From: Colias croceus
Taxonomy: Eukaryota > Arthropoda > Insecta > Lepidoptera > Pieridae
DNA length: 64,000 bases
Assembly (NCBI RefSeq): GCF_905220415.1
Contig: NC_059553.1
Span: forward strand, 7,898,501 to 7,962,500
Reading direction: 5' to 3'
Shown: positions 45,326 to 57,800 of the stretch, in pieces
Numbering within the stretch: the stretch's first letter is position 1
How the letters are laid out: the number at the start of each line of letters is the position of its first letter
The notes under the pieces: model-generated
What the model saw: the letters and a program-made list of their open reading frames with translations, nothing else
What the model was told of the DNA's origin: nothing
The model's database searches: none
Program-made: the position numbers and the translations under genes

Positions 45326-46582
45326 ATCGAAAAATTTATTTGCTGTTTTATTTACGCCAAAAATCAGAGATTTGTAACAGTATATTCTCTATGGTATTGT
45401 TTTTCACCTGATATCATAATGATTGATAATGATCCTTTCCTAATCTACTTTTCTGCAATTTTACGGTAATGCAATAATAAAACTACATGCTTTGCACATA
45501 ACGAAGGAAATAAAATCCTTATCTTTCCTATTTATTATACAAAATTCTCGTTTCACAGCTTTTAGTTACCATAGTCGGAAATCGCTGACCTGTTTTTATG
45601 AAATCTCTTGTTTATTCTATACTAGCTTACCGCCCGCGGCTTCGCTCGCTTTGACTTAAACCTAATAAATTATATACTAAAACCTTCCCCTTGAATCACT
45701 CTATCTATTAAAAAAAAACCGCATCAAAATCCGTTGCGTAGTTTGAAAGATTTAAGCATACAAAGGGACAGAGAAAGTGACTTTGTTTTATACTATGTTG
45801 TAGTGATATATTTATTAAAGGGTTGTAAAAATTTTATAGTCGTGTGTGCTAAGTAATTAGCAGAACAACATTTGCCGGGTAAGCTAGTTTAATATTACCT
45901 CAAAATATCACAATATATTACTGTACAATGAGATATATATTTTATCGATAATAACAGCAGTAGCGTATCAAATATCAATTAAAACTTTACCTACTGTTCT
46001 GTGATTAAAACCTTCAAAACAATAATTTTGCCCGCTTATCAGACACAGGATTGAATCGGTACCAAGGCTATTAACTATTTAGTAGGAGTAATAATAGAGA
46101 TACAAGAAACGTATTAAAGATTTCATAGATTATCAGATGTTCCTATTAAAAATTAATTTAATTGGAGATTACGGCTATTCTGCGGTCACAAAATGTGCAA
46201 AACTGTCGTGCAAAATGTGGAATTTTAAAAGAATTTTGAAATGATAAAATGTCAAATCATTATTGTACTTATCTGTGGTTAACTCAGGTGGTTATATTGT
46301 CTAAGTATTTGGGTCATTTTGACAATTGGAATTGACATTTGACAAATCATTATATATTAAAAAAAAAAAAAGACATTTGACAAATGATAACAAAAAGCTG
46401 TTATCTGTGGTGGTGCTGGTGGTCTGATAACGTTGTTTCGTGGTTGTTTCAGCTTCTGCTACGAATATTATAACTTTATTATTTACGAAACAGTCCAATT
46501 TTTATTAAGACTTGTCGTAGATGATATCTCCTACAACCTGCAAAAACTGTTCTTAACATTTTTATTGTTTTCTATAACTAGA
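45326..46582. other. Spacer between ATP synthase alpha and NOL9
   Basis: AT-rich DNA with a dispersed repeat at 45621-45805 (inverted relative of 27464-27577, preceded by 'accgcccgcggcttcgctcg') and a small poly(A) insertion at 46348-46371. The NOL9 promoter and 5' UTR presumably lie in the last few hundred bases. No gene is seen. Confidence 0.5.
45621..45805 (-). repeat. Dispersed repeat, Helitron-related family
   Basis: Starts 'actagcttaccgcccgcggc' and contains 'accgcatcaaaatccgttgc' and 'agtgactttgttttatacta'. It is the same family as 27464-27577, 28054-28200 and 33536-33718, and the clearest copy joined to the GC-rich '...ctagct' end. Confidence 0.6.
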
Positions 46583-49500
46583 ATGGATTTTTTTGAAAAA
46601 GCACATGTTGTTAGAAATCGTGATGATAAACACAGTAAAGAGGAACAAACTATGAAAAAGCAGTTAAAATTAATGTTACAAGGATATAAAACAAGCAATA
46701 CAGACATAATTAAAGAGGCTGAAAATGTAAAAATAGACTTGGATGATTCTACTTCTGTAAGTGGTTTCTCTGATCTTAATTTGACAGGATCTACCAACGA
46801 AGAAGAAACAAATGTGAGGGAACCAATTGAAATAATTAGCGATAGTAGCGGTAATGAGAAATCCAATGTACATGAAAGTAGCCATATAATGGATTTATAC
46901 TCAAAAAATATTGTTGAGAAATCGGAATCTCCAGATGATTCTATCGATTTATCAAGTAATTCTCCAGCTAACGAAAAATATTATTTAAGTGATGCATCTG
47001 ACTCTCCTTCAGAATCTAATGGTACTAGTTCATATTCTTATAATGAAAATATGCAATCATTGGACGATTTCAAAAACACACTGCATGATATGGATTCACT
47101 TTCTTCCACTGGTTCTTCGTCTGATTCCAGTCCATCTAAATTTGACCCAGATGGTAAATTAGCCTTGCAAATACTTGAAAAATTACAAAGCAATAGTTTA
47201 AGTACAGAAAAAAGAAAATTGCCTATAGTTGATAATGAAAGTAATTTGGAAACACCTACAAAAGAAAAAAAGAAGTGCAAAGCAAAGATTAAGAGGGATG
47301 ATATTGGGAATAAAAGTAAAATAAATATGCAGGTTTGTCCATCACCACCATATGTATCTATTACAGCAACTGATGTACAACCACAAAGGTTTGACGAGAT
47401 ATTGGGAGATTACAAACATTCTACTGTAAGAATATTACCCTCTGTACATGATACTTCAACATTATCTACAGATGATTCCAGTTTCTTTACAGAAGTATGT
47501 ACAAGAGCTAATATAACTATGGAAAATGAGTCCAGCACAATCATAGAGGATATTAGTTTTAATGAAGTAAGTTATACAGATGAACAAAAAAAGACAAGAC
47601 CAAATAAAAACAAAGTACTTCATAAGCGAGACATATCACCAAGCAGTCCTGTAGATGGACATGAAGAACTGATGTCAGACACTGATGAAACTACTAATTT
47701 TACTATATATTATGTCAGGAACAATTGTATTGTTGTGTTAAAGCACCCTGCTGAATTATATTTTCATGGTAAACTCCTTGCTCAAGCTCTCGATGGTCAA
47801 ATTGAAGTTGGTGGTTATACATTAAAAGATGAAGAATGTCCTATTATTGCGCCTGTATATTCATATGCACAGTGCTTTAGGACAGTTGAAAATACCAATG
47901 ACCATAGTAATTTACTTAATAAGTTGAAAACAGTGGGACTGTCTCTAGCAGAAGCTAGAGAAGTTACTGCAAATGTAAGTGGATATGATGGAATATTGCT
48001 TTTAAAGCCATTTGATAGTACAACCATGGACTTTGTCGCTAACAACTTCACAAATGTACATTTGTTTAGATATGCTAATAAAGATCTGAGTTTAGAACAG
48101 GCATCAAATGTCTTAGGCTGTAGTTTGTATTCTAAGAAACCACCAAGATGTTTGGAGGAGAATCCTGGCTGGAAATCCATTATGGAGATTGTTCCAAGTA
48201 AGTATTAAAAAAAGTATTTTATATAATTAAAACTGAATCATACTAAATTGATTACAAGACTTCTCTGTAATTATCTGATTTGCCACTGATTTATAAGAAT
48301 TATCCTATTGCATTTTGAGAGGCAATAACTACCAAAGAATCTCTTTTTATTATATTACATCTGTTCATATTATAATAAAGAGTATGTTTATACGCTATGC
48401 CTTTAGGACATAAATTTCTCCTTTCTCTGCAAATATTATGGTTTAGTCGTCTACTTATTTTTAAATAGTGATAATTTTTTTTTTATAAATTAATTTTTAT
48501 TTCAATTTCAGGGGTACCTTTCAAAGGGCTGGCTTGTGGAGGCAAGGGTAGCGGCAAATCAACCTTTCTTAGATACTATGTGAACAAACTTTTACAGAAG
48601 ACCTCAGTGCTGGTCATAGATTTGGATCCAGGACAAAGTGAATTCACTGTGGCTGGCCATGTATCTGCTACTGTTGTTGATTCTCCAATCTTTGGTCCAA
48701 GTTTTACACATTTGAGGGCACCTAAAAGGTAACTCATTCATTCATTCATTCAATGTAATAATATATAAATTGTATTGCCAGTGACCTGTTGGTGCTTTTC
48801 TTTGAATTCAGGAATTTTCTAATAAAACTTGTTTCCATTTCAGAGCACTCAACATTGGTTTAATAAGCACTATGGATAACATAACTCGTTACATAAACGC
48901 AGTTAAATCTATAATTGCATACAGCACAGAGAACTATAGCCATCTGCCCTGGATAATAAATACCATGGGAATGACAAATGCTCTAGGTCTCGAAGTAATT
49001 ACATTAATAATAATGTTAACTCAACCTAATTTCGTTCTGCAGTATGATTCAAATAACCCAAAGAAAAGATTCACTTCTCATCTCAGCCCACAAAATGTAT
49101 TAGATTTATATAGACAGTTTAGATACAATAAATTATTTAGGGATATATTGTGTCCCGATTTGGAGTATTCGTTCATTCTGGCGCCCGTTGCGGAGACCAT
49201 TACGACGAGTCGATCAATGGCTCCAAGAGATGAAAGATATTTAAGTTTCTTGGCGTATTTTGGACAATTAGCAGCGAATATAAAACCCGATGGATGGTTG
49301 CTAGATATTGTACCTTATGAGTAAGTATCTAATTTTTTTCGTAAGAATTCTATACCTATATGAATTGCCAGAAAAAGTAATTTAAAACGGCAACGGTCAA
49401 ACTTCTACTTACAATTATACAGACTAGTAGGTATTTACCTGACTTTCATATTGCCTTTCATGTAAGTACAACGTAGGTATCTTATAAGTTTTAAAACATC

Positions 49501-52500
49501 CTAAAATAGTCTCTATAGAACTATAAATTTTTAGTTTTCCTTGATTTGTCTCCATTTTTTTATCGTGTTTTCTATAGAACGAATCTATCGTGCGAAATTT
49601 GAATCGAAAGAATGTGAATTATTTGAAAATAGAATAGAATAAGTAAGCATTGAGCTATTAGTAACTAAGCACAATTTAATTTTATTTCACGAGTTACATA
49701 GTTATCTTTTTTAATTCGCAGTCATTTTGCAGTATCTTGTTCCGATTTAATTCAAAAACTGCTCAACTTATTTCAAGTTTTATTTAACGTGTACATTTAT
49801 TTTTTATTGATGTGTATGATAAAACTGAAGAAAGAAACGTTCAGAAACAAAAAATTTGATTCAATTTGTAAACTAGAATTAAATAGATAATTTTAACCAA
49901 TAAGAACCTCTAAACAACTTATACCTCACTATGAATTTTAATCATAATTTTATCAGCATAGTTTTTATCATCGTAACTAACTTTATAACATCTAAAAATA
50001 TGATGTACCAAAGATAAGCGGCTGACGACGTTACAGCTTAATTATTAGAGCCACGGTTAACATGAGCATGTTTGGATTCAATGATCTAGTGGGAATTAAA
50101 ACCAATTACGTAGATGGAAGCATGTCTGTAACTATTTATTAAAAAGTCCCTTTAATACTTGCCTACGTAGAGGGTTTGTGTTGCTGACCTACTTGGTCAG
50201 ACATGGTCGATAAAATGTTTTGAAATACTACATACCTACTTATTGATATATTTTTTTTATGTTTGATGTTTCTAATGAACGATAAAATTATTTCAGTACC
50301 TAGGCGGGAACCTATTCTTAAATTTACCTAGTTAGGTACCTAATTCAATAGAGAACAGTCAGTCATTTAATTTTTTTTTGTGTCCAACAGTATTTCACTT
50401 TAGATATTATCTATTATGATATTATGTAATCTCATAAAACTTAAATCGTTTATTTTCGGCGGTTAACATTCATTTGTTTGTATTGTGTAACGACATTAAT
50501 ATGTGTGGGCACTGTGTATTACTATGATTAAATGATGTATACAGCATTAATTCAACTTACATTCAAAAAGGAACCTTAAACTTGTTAATTTATGAAGGTA
50601 CCTAAGAAGTGATGACGTCATTTTCGGATGTGCCTATAGGGCGAAGGCTGATGTTAAGCTTGTCCCAGACAGCCGCGGCCTGCGGTGGCGATCTGCTGTT
50701 GCCTTCTTGCTTGACCGCGATAGCAATACACTGCCGCGGCCGCGGTGGCGGTCATTCTAACCTACGGCGGCACATTAGCTCTCGAGTCTCACCTGCAAGT
50801 GGACGTTAGTAATGGCCAATCGTACGAAGTTTTGTTTTTTTAGTTTTTATGTGATGTATCATACAAAACTGGGTAATTTTGCACTGTATGAATAAACAAC
50901 TCAGTGTTTATAGGCATAATTTCACGCGGTACACGCGGCCTGTTGCAAAAATTTACAAATGATCGCGTAATGACCGCCTCATGTCCGCGCGCTCATTCAC
51001 ACAGAAGCGGTGGCGGAGAGGGCGGGGCTTGCGGCCGCGGTAAGCCGCGCTGTGACCGCGTCCAGGCCGCGTCTGTCTATGTCGTTCCTAGAACTTTCAA
51101 GTCATCCAACTGACCGCCACCGCCACCGCCACCGCAGGCCGCGTCTGTCTGGGACACGCTGATTAGATGTTAGGGTGAAGTCACATTTGCCAGGATTCAT
51201 TTTTAAAAATAAATTTTCATTATCAAGATTCAACTAATAAAAGGAAACGTAAATTTTATCAAAATCGGTTCAGCCGTTTTGGTAGATTTTAGTTTGTCTA
51301 GGCTCTAAGGAATAGGTAATGCTATTCCTCGAATAATTAAGAACGTAAGTCCTTAAGTGCTTGTTAAATTTATATGTATCTGTCTAATATTGCAAACAAG
51401 GCATAGCTGAACATTATAATATAACGTATCATAGGTATTAAATTTATATTCAATGTAATTTCAACCATACCTATCGTACCGAAGCTAAAACTTATTGGCA
51501 AGTTTGCCAAAAGCTTCTAAACATTACTATGTGCTTTTACCCTTAACGATTCCTGCCCAGCGCATTGTGGTTTTGCTAAAACCAGTTCGGGCCAAGCTTG
51601 CACCTCGTCATGTCTTTTATAATTCATGACGCATCGCCAGCGTCACCCAATGATGTCACGCAAACAATTTGTAGCCAAAGGTTTCTTAGGAAGTTACTAA
51701 TAGGAATAATGCCATTGAAGATTTATTCAACTAATCTAGCAAGTAACAGCTACACCTTTGATGCAATATGAATATGTTTTAATCTGGAATAAATAAGGCG
51801 CAAACTTACGCGGAGGTAATTATCCAAGTAGGCCGTAGGGCATGGGTAAAACTATACAAGATCTTTGTTTTTTTTTTATGCTGCGATAGGGGAGCGCTTG
51901 GCCACGATCTCGCCTGATGGTAAGCTGAGATGTGGCCTAAGATGGAGCGTGCTTCCCTAGAATGTACCTGTTCACTCTCCTCTTGAAGATATATTGTATA
52001 TTGATATATTGTACTATGAAACACTGAATGGTTTCTTCTTTAAAACATTTCATTAAAATAAATACATCGGGAATAAAACCCAACATATACTTGTGCCACT
52101 GACCGTTTTTAACGGTTAATTTATTGTTTTTTTCAAAATCGGTTTAGCCTAAAATTTTAAATTGCTAGATAAATTAATTATAAACTCCATTTTCATGTCT
52201 AAATCTTGAATGTGACTTACAAATTATTCATTCAGAAATAACAATTGCTATCAATGTAATAGAAAATGAGTAATAGATAATAATTCAGCTCCTGGAACGA
52301 TGACACATACCTCGCGACCGCACACAGCATCAGCTGATAACGTTTGGTTTGCTTAGCTTTTTGTTTTTCTCATAAGAACATTTTTATTACACTCAAAACT
52401 TTACATTATAATATGTACTTCAAAATTTTTATATGAAAACATATGTACATGTTATTTTTAATCGAAATTAGGTCAGTTTACAGTACATAAACATAATAAA

Positions 52501-53394
52501 TGTATAACCATAACAATTGCTTGTTACAGGGTTTGTTTGAAGGATTTGTGCGTAGCTGTGAATATACCATTCAAAGATAGTATTACAAAAGTCATCAATG
52601 GCAAAGTAGTGGGGCTGTGTCAACACAACCCGAGAACACAATGCAAAGAAAGAGTGTTTACACTGGCCGACCAACCGCTGCTGTGCCATGGACATGGTAA
52701 TAAGTAATAACCATTTATCAACTTGCTATCAACAAGAATATGGTTCTTGTATATACTGATAATATATTACATAGGTTTCCATGTTTTAATGCCAATAACC
52801 AAATAAAAATGTCAACAAAACATTCAAATAATTAAGATTTTTAAGAATATAATTTTATTTTAATATATCAAGAAAAATTTTAACCTTAAAGTTAGTAAAC
52901 TTTACTGCTGCTCTAATACATATAAAATGCTTAAGACAATAGAAACATTTACATAAACTATAATAATTTTTAGTTAATTCATCCTTCAAGTAATACCTAA
53001 ATGACTCAATGATGATGTAACTCGAACAAAGTACATCATTAATATCATATTTGTGTTATCAATATAAGTACTATAATATACAACTCAATTATCTGATAGT
53101 GCAAATGTTTGCAATACAAATATATGTCGTATTGCAGGTCTCATACGAGGAATTGATTGGGAAAAGGAGGTTCTGTATGTTATCACTCCCTTGCCTGCTA
53201 GCAAGCTGTGCGATATCAACACATTACTGTATGCAGACTGGGTTCCCGACCTGAAGGGCCAAGAAGCACATCTTCCCAAGGGCACAGAGGTCCCTTACAG
53301 AATGAACGCACAGCAGCAACAGATGGAATTTATGACTCCTCCCAGAAGGAGGTTCAATCCTTTACAACTATTAAAAATGACAAGGAATTCATAA
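46583..53394 (+). CDS. NOL9: NOL9/Grc3 polynucleotide 5'-hydroxyl-kinase
   Basis: Nucleolar RNA kinase of the Clp1/Grc3 family. In other eukaryotes it works with Las1 in processing of the pre-rRNA ITS2 spacer. Exons 46583-48197, 48512-48728, 48844-49320, 52530-52696, 53138-53394 join in phase: 2733 nt, 910 aa. The first about 340 residues are Ser/Asp/Glu-rich and disordered. The kinase domain carries Walker A GGKGSGKST (spanning the exon 2 start) and VIDLDPGQSEF, the conserved DxDxGQ segment of the family. The Grc3-like C-terminal region includes GLIRGIDWEKEVLYVITPLP. The start at 46583 (gaATGg, MDFFEKAHVV) is chosen because the open frame upstream has no ATG with family-like sequence. Intron 3 is 3.2 kb and holds repeats. 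Candidate poly(A) signals are at 53427 and 53444. Confidence 0.93.
50657..51160. mobile_element. GC-rich MITE in NOL9 intron 3
   Basis: The ends 'agcttgtcccagacagccgc' plus 'ggcctgcggtggcg' and, inverted, 'cgccaccgcaggccgcgtct' plus 'gtctgggacacgct' form TIRs of about 34 bp with few mismatches. The interior is rich in CGG/CCG and 'gcggccgcgg' motifs, in sharp contrast with its surroundings. There is no transposase. A clear target duplication was not found. Confidence 0.7.
51868..51985. repeat. LINE/SINE 3' fragment in NOL9 intron 3
   Basis: 'gaggggagcgcttggccacg'-like sequence followed by 'atctcgcctgatggtaagct' and 'cctaagatggagcgtgctt' is a form I know from 3' ends of lepidopteran retroposons. 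It is short and truncated. Confidence 0.4.
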
Positions 53395-53426
53395 GCCAAT
53401 TAAATTGAAAGTTCGGTTGATTTGTT

Positions 53427-53449
53427 AATAAATTTGTAATTGGAATAAA
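53427..53449 (+). terminator. NOL9 poly(A) signals
   Basis: Two AATAAA hexamers (53427-53432 and 53444-53449) lie 33-55 nt after the stop codon, implying a very short 3' UTR. Confidence 0.5.
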
Positions 53450-54305
53450 TCCAAGACATTCTTAAATTATAAAAGGAAGTCTAATTATGTTAATTCATGT
53501 ATATTTGAAAGATAATTTTGTACTTACAATACTAATAAAACATAACATAGACGATTGAATTTTAACTTAAATATTCTCCCCCATCCTAAACCTTTGATTT
53601 ATAAATGCTGTATTAAATTTTATAAAAGTCAAAAAGTCTAGAAAGAATAGTTAAAACATGGGGTTCACATAATTATTAATAAATTATATTAGCATGCAAT
53701 ACCATACTGAAGTTAAAATTTCACACAAAAAATAGATTACAAAATGACTGCCCTAAATGATCAGAATAGAATGGAACATCTCAGAGATGTGTCTAGCTGA
53801 CAGGCACTCGGCTGAGTCAGAGGGGCTTGCGCTCCATGTCAAATAAACATCCTACATAATTTATACACTATTTTATTGAAAAATTAAAATACAAAATACC
53901 AAACTAAACAATAAGTCTCGCTGAGACGACACCGGTCGAGGAATAAATCTATAAATTGAAGAAATGCTACTTGATTATATAACATGATAGTATAGCACGA
54001 AATTCTTGTGAGCCCAACGAACGAGGGCCCACCCTCGCCCCCGACTACTCTGTTAAGGCAATTACGCTTATTATTTATAGATAATCTATAAAATATACAA
54101 GTACCGATTGTGAAAGGATAGCCACACAAATACTGAGTGGGTGTGCGTGCTACGCGGGCCGCGACATCGCGTCAGCTTTCAGTATCAGAAGGAAGCACTG
54201 TGTGGCCGACGTCGCGACTGCTGCAGAGTTCGAGTCGTTTCAAACTTAAGTTTTCAGGCAGTATGCGAACAATTCATAATCAGAGTTCTTGCGACAACAG
54301 CACAT
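53450..54305. other. Convergent spacer and Rho1 3' UTR
   Basis: NOL9 and Rho1 end toward each other here. On the minus strand an AATAAA at 53877-53872 would give Rho1 a 3' UTR of about 430 nt. No coding signal was seen. Confidence 0.5.
53872..53877 (-). terminator. Candidate Rho1 poly(A) signal
   Basis: AATAAA on the minus strand, about 430 nt downstream of the Rho1 stop codon. Confidence 0.4.
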
Positions 54306-54884
54306 TTACAGCAGAGAACACTTTGTCTTCTTCTTCTTCTTAACTTGTAACGCGGCGCGGGTCGCCGTCTCGAACACCTCGCGCACGCCCTCCTTGCTCT
54401 TCGCGGAGCACTCCAGGTACGCGAACGCGTTTATCTTCTCCGCCATGGCGCGGCCTTCCTGGGGCTTCACCGGCTCCTGCTTCATCTTGCGGAGCTCGTT
54501 AATCGTGGCCGGGTCGTTGCGCAAATCCTTTTTGTTTCCGACGAGAATGATGGGCACATTGGGGCAAAAGTGCTTCACCTCCGGTGTCCACTTCTCTGGT
54601 ATGTTCTCGAGCGAATCTGGCGAGTCCACCGAGAAGCACATGAGGATCACGTCGGTGTCCGGATATGACAGGGGCCGCAGCCGGTCGTAATCCTCCTGAC
54701 CGGCCGTATCCCATAGCGCGAGCTCCACTTGTTTTCCATCAACCTCTATGTCGGCAACGTAATTCTCAAATACTGTCGGCACATACACTTCCGGGAACTG
54801 ATCTTTGCTAAACACGATCAACAGGCATGTTTTACCGCACGCACCATCACCAACAATCACTAATTTTTTACGTATCGCAGCCAT
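54306..54884 (-). CDS. Rho1: Rho1 (RhoA-like) small GTPase
   Basis: Membrane-anchored GTPase controlling actomyosin through ROCK, formins and related effectors. A single coding exon encodes 192 aa, the standard length. The P-loop GDGACGKT starts near residue 12; switch I is VPTVFENY with the effector-loop Thr37; switch II is DTAGQEDYDRLRPLSY. The guanine-specificity motifs NKKDL and CSAK are present, as is the Rho insert region. The C-terminus is a polybasic KKKKKTK then CSLL, a CAAX box ending in Leu, which predicts geranylgeranylation. A strong acceptor (ttctttttcag) lies 5 nt upstream of the ATG, so the 5' UTR is spliced. This argues that it is the real gene and not a retrocopy, although the CDS has no intron. 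Confidence 0.97.
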   Translation of the reverse strand: MAAIRKKLVIVGDGACGKTCLLIVFSKDQFPEVYVPTVFENYVADIEVDGKQVELALWDTAGQEDYDRLRPLSYPDTDVILMCFSVDSPDSLENIPEKWTPEVKHFCPNVPIILVGNKKDLRNDPATINELRKMKQEPVKPQEGRAMAEKINAFAYLECSAKSKEGVREVFETATRAALQVKKKKKTKCSLL

Positions 54885-57800
54885 CGGTCCTGAAAAAGAA
54901 TGAAACGCAAATAATTACTATGAGCGTCAACGCCTTTCATGACTTATAAATATGGCCGCCGTATAGGAATATGGGAAGGGAGTAGTCAGACAAGCCCTCA
55001 AATGTGAATAAGCACCTGAACTAGCGGAAGAAGAACAGCACCACCACATAGTACCCTCACATACGAGGGTTATTATTTAGTATATTTTGTAGATACCTGA
55101 AGATTCTGGCTAATTTCTGCAGAATATTGACCTATCGACACTTTTTTAATCGTCTTTGCTCATCACAAGCACTTTCGTTTCATTCGTAAGTCAGTGTTAC
55201 TATAGAAAAAAACTGAGTTAGAGACCGATGTCGTGGAAGTTTAAAATTAAATATTACATAACAGTTTTGTGTGTTATATTAAAAATAATTTAAAATTACA
55301 TTATTAATTCTAAAAGTAAGCAAGAATTGATCATTAAAAATAAGAATCAGTACATTGATATCAAAATAGATTCATTTGTTATCCAAAATTCATTGCAAGT
55401 TATAAAAATATGTCATCACTCATAGACACATACAATTTTTTTTATGACTGACATTTAAATGTAAATAACAACCTAGATACAAGGATTTTGTGTGCCCGTG
55501 TTGAGCCTACTTGATTTTTTGAGTTATTATTTTCAGTACACATATCTTTATTAATAATTAAATATTATTCTCTAGCTGTCAACAAAATATAATAACTATT
55601 GTTTTTGTATCTAAAATTTTATTTATAGTATAGCATAGTAGGTACATAGCCCAGAAAGGGAAAGTAATTAAATCGGTCCAGTATTGGAGGAGGAAACAGG
55701 GGATTACGGAACGTCGAATTTGCGTAATTTTCCTAGGTATATACTTAGGTATTATTATCGGCCCGGCCGAGCTGTATCCCTGTCGCGCTCTACGGAGGAT
55801 GCTTGAGACATAGCGCGACAGCAATAGATGATAGTAAATAGGTATCAACTTAATTTATTTAAATTTAGTATATTTGTATAATTATTAACCAATAGGTACA
55901 TACTTTTTTAGTAGGAGTTGGATAATAATTAATAGAATTATACATTCTAATACGAATTTTCTTTTATCATACACCCTTAGATCATTAAGTAACATACGTG
56001 CATACACCATAGCATACACCCTAAAAGTTTCCTTGAAATCTAATACTTGCTCGAAGGATATAAGTAAGTACCTTGATTTTGAATTAATGAGGACACAAGA
56101 ATTAAAAATTATGTAAAAGAATCTCGAATTCATTCATAGATTATCTCTGCACCCGCCGCGGCCGCGCTGGTCTACAACACATAAGTTTCAACCTTCTGAA
56201 TCGTGATTATGCATAAAACGTGAGAGTGCATCGAAATACTTAAACAAATGTTTGTACACTTCATACACCACCACTACTAAGTCTGGGTGCATTATATAAA
56301 ACTTTATAAATAACATACCTAAGTAATAAATTTATAATAGTTCTCTACATTGTTGACACCCTTGCATACATTCGTCTGTTTCCTGTTGAATAGTACCATA
56401 GAAAATAAGGATATAATATGTATATAAAAATATAAGGTTAGGGATTGCGAAGGAAAGCGTTGCCCGTTGGTGATCGCTTAATATCAGTTGACCTATGTAC
56501 CATCTTCTGCTATTGTATATATTATGATCTAAAGCAATGGGTCCCAACTTCAATAGACGTTGAACAATTTTAATTGATAAATTAATGGTAGACCATAGCC
56601 TAAGTTTAGGTATCTTTGAATGCTTAATTCCTGACACTTTATAATAGATAGGGAGGCGAAGAGGGGAATTTTCTGTAATACTCGAGCGTGGCAGTTTAAG
56701 ATATGAGAGATACCTTAGACCTAATAGAACAACCTTGCTAACTATTTAGCTCTATATGTAGTGACGCGCGCCTAGGATAGACGATCAGATTAGTAAAAAA
56801 AAAAACGATAGTCTGAAATACTCGAGCGCGTCAGATGAAGATATTGGGGGTTGATTTTAGTGTTTTAAGACTAAATTTAACTAATCTGACCATAAGTCCT
56901 TGACGCCGCCGAGTTATAGGGTCGCGAATTTGTAAAAAAAAAATGTTAATCCGGCATTCTCGAGCGCGATTTTTTTTATTTTTATTTTGAAGAATATAAT
57001 CTAAAACTTACTAAAAACACAAAATCTGCCGGTTTCCGCATGACCGGAAGTCTGGAGGAGCCGTTTCGTCTTACGAAAAACGCGTTGCAGCTTATAAGTC
57101 GCGAACTTTACTTTTTCCAAAAAAAAAAGTTTAATTAAACAAAAAAAGGTAATTTTATTTTACAAAAAAAAGGTCTCTTTTCATTTTTGTCCAAAGTTAA
57201 AACTTTTTTTACTTGAAGCATCATAAAAACTCAAACTCCCGGTTTTTTTGTGTATATCTCGAAAACTGAGGGTGGTAAGAAAAATTGATATGAAATAACG
57301 ATGATTAAAAAAAAGAAACCCACAAACCTTTTTCGGTCAGATTAAGAGAACCCACCAACATTTTTGTCAGATTAAGAACATATGCTTTCAGGATACCGAG
57401 ATAAACCTCCCCTATGAAAATCTGACGCGCTCGAGTATTTCAAAAGGACTTTTTTTTCTGCATTTTCAAAAATTCATTATAGCTTATCGTCATGCCGTAA
57501 TCGTCAGTTTTTTTAAGGGGAGCTTCCTTGGGGCCTACTTAGCACCCCTTCCAAAAATCTGACGCGCTCGAGTAAATTTTTTTTTTGTGCATTTTTGACG
57601 AATTTATATGCCTAGCCCTACCACGCAAACCGGCAGATTAGTATACCGTTGTTATCAGAGGCACTTGGGGCATACGTAGTATGAATATCTGACGCGCTCG
57701 AGAATGCCCAAGTAACTGTTTTTTTTTACATTTTTGAAAATCCGTACACGCCAAACCCACCGCTAAAATGGTTTTTACCATAGAAGCTTTTCTTTTCGAA

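Noticed and set aside
46433..46582. Extended NOL9 N-terminus upstream of 46583
   Set aside because: The open frame upstream has no ATG start and encodes a non-conserved hydrophobic stretch; 46583 has a better context.
50609..51113. Small plus-strand proteins in the GC-rich NOL9 intron segment
   Set aside because: They lie within the CGG-rich MITE and have no recognisable domain.
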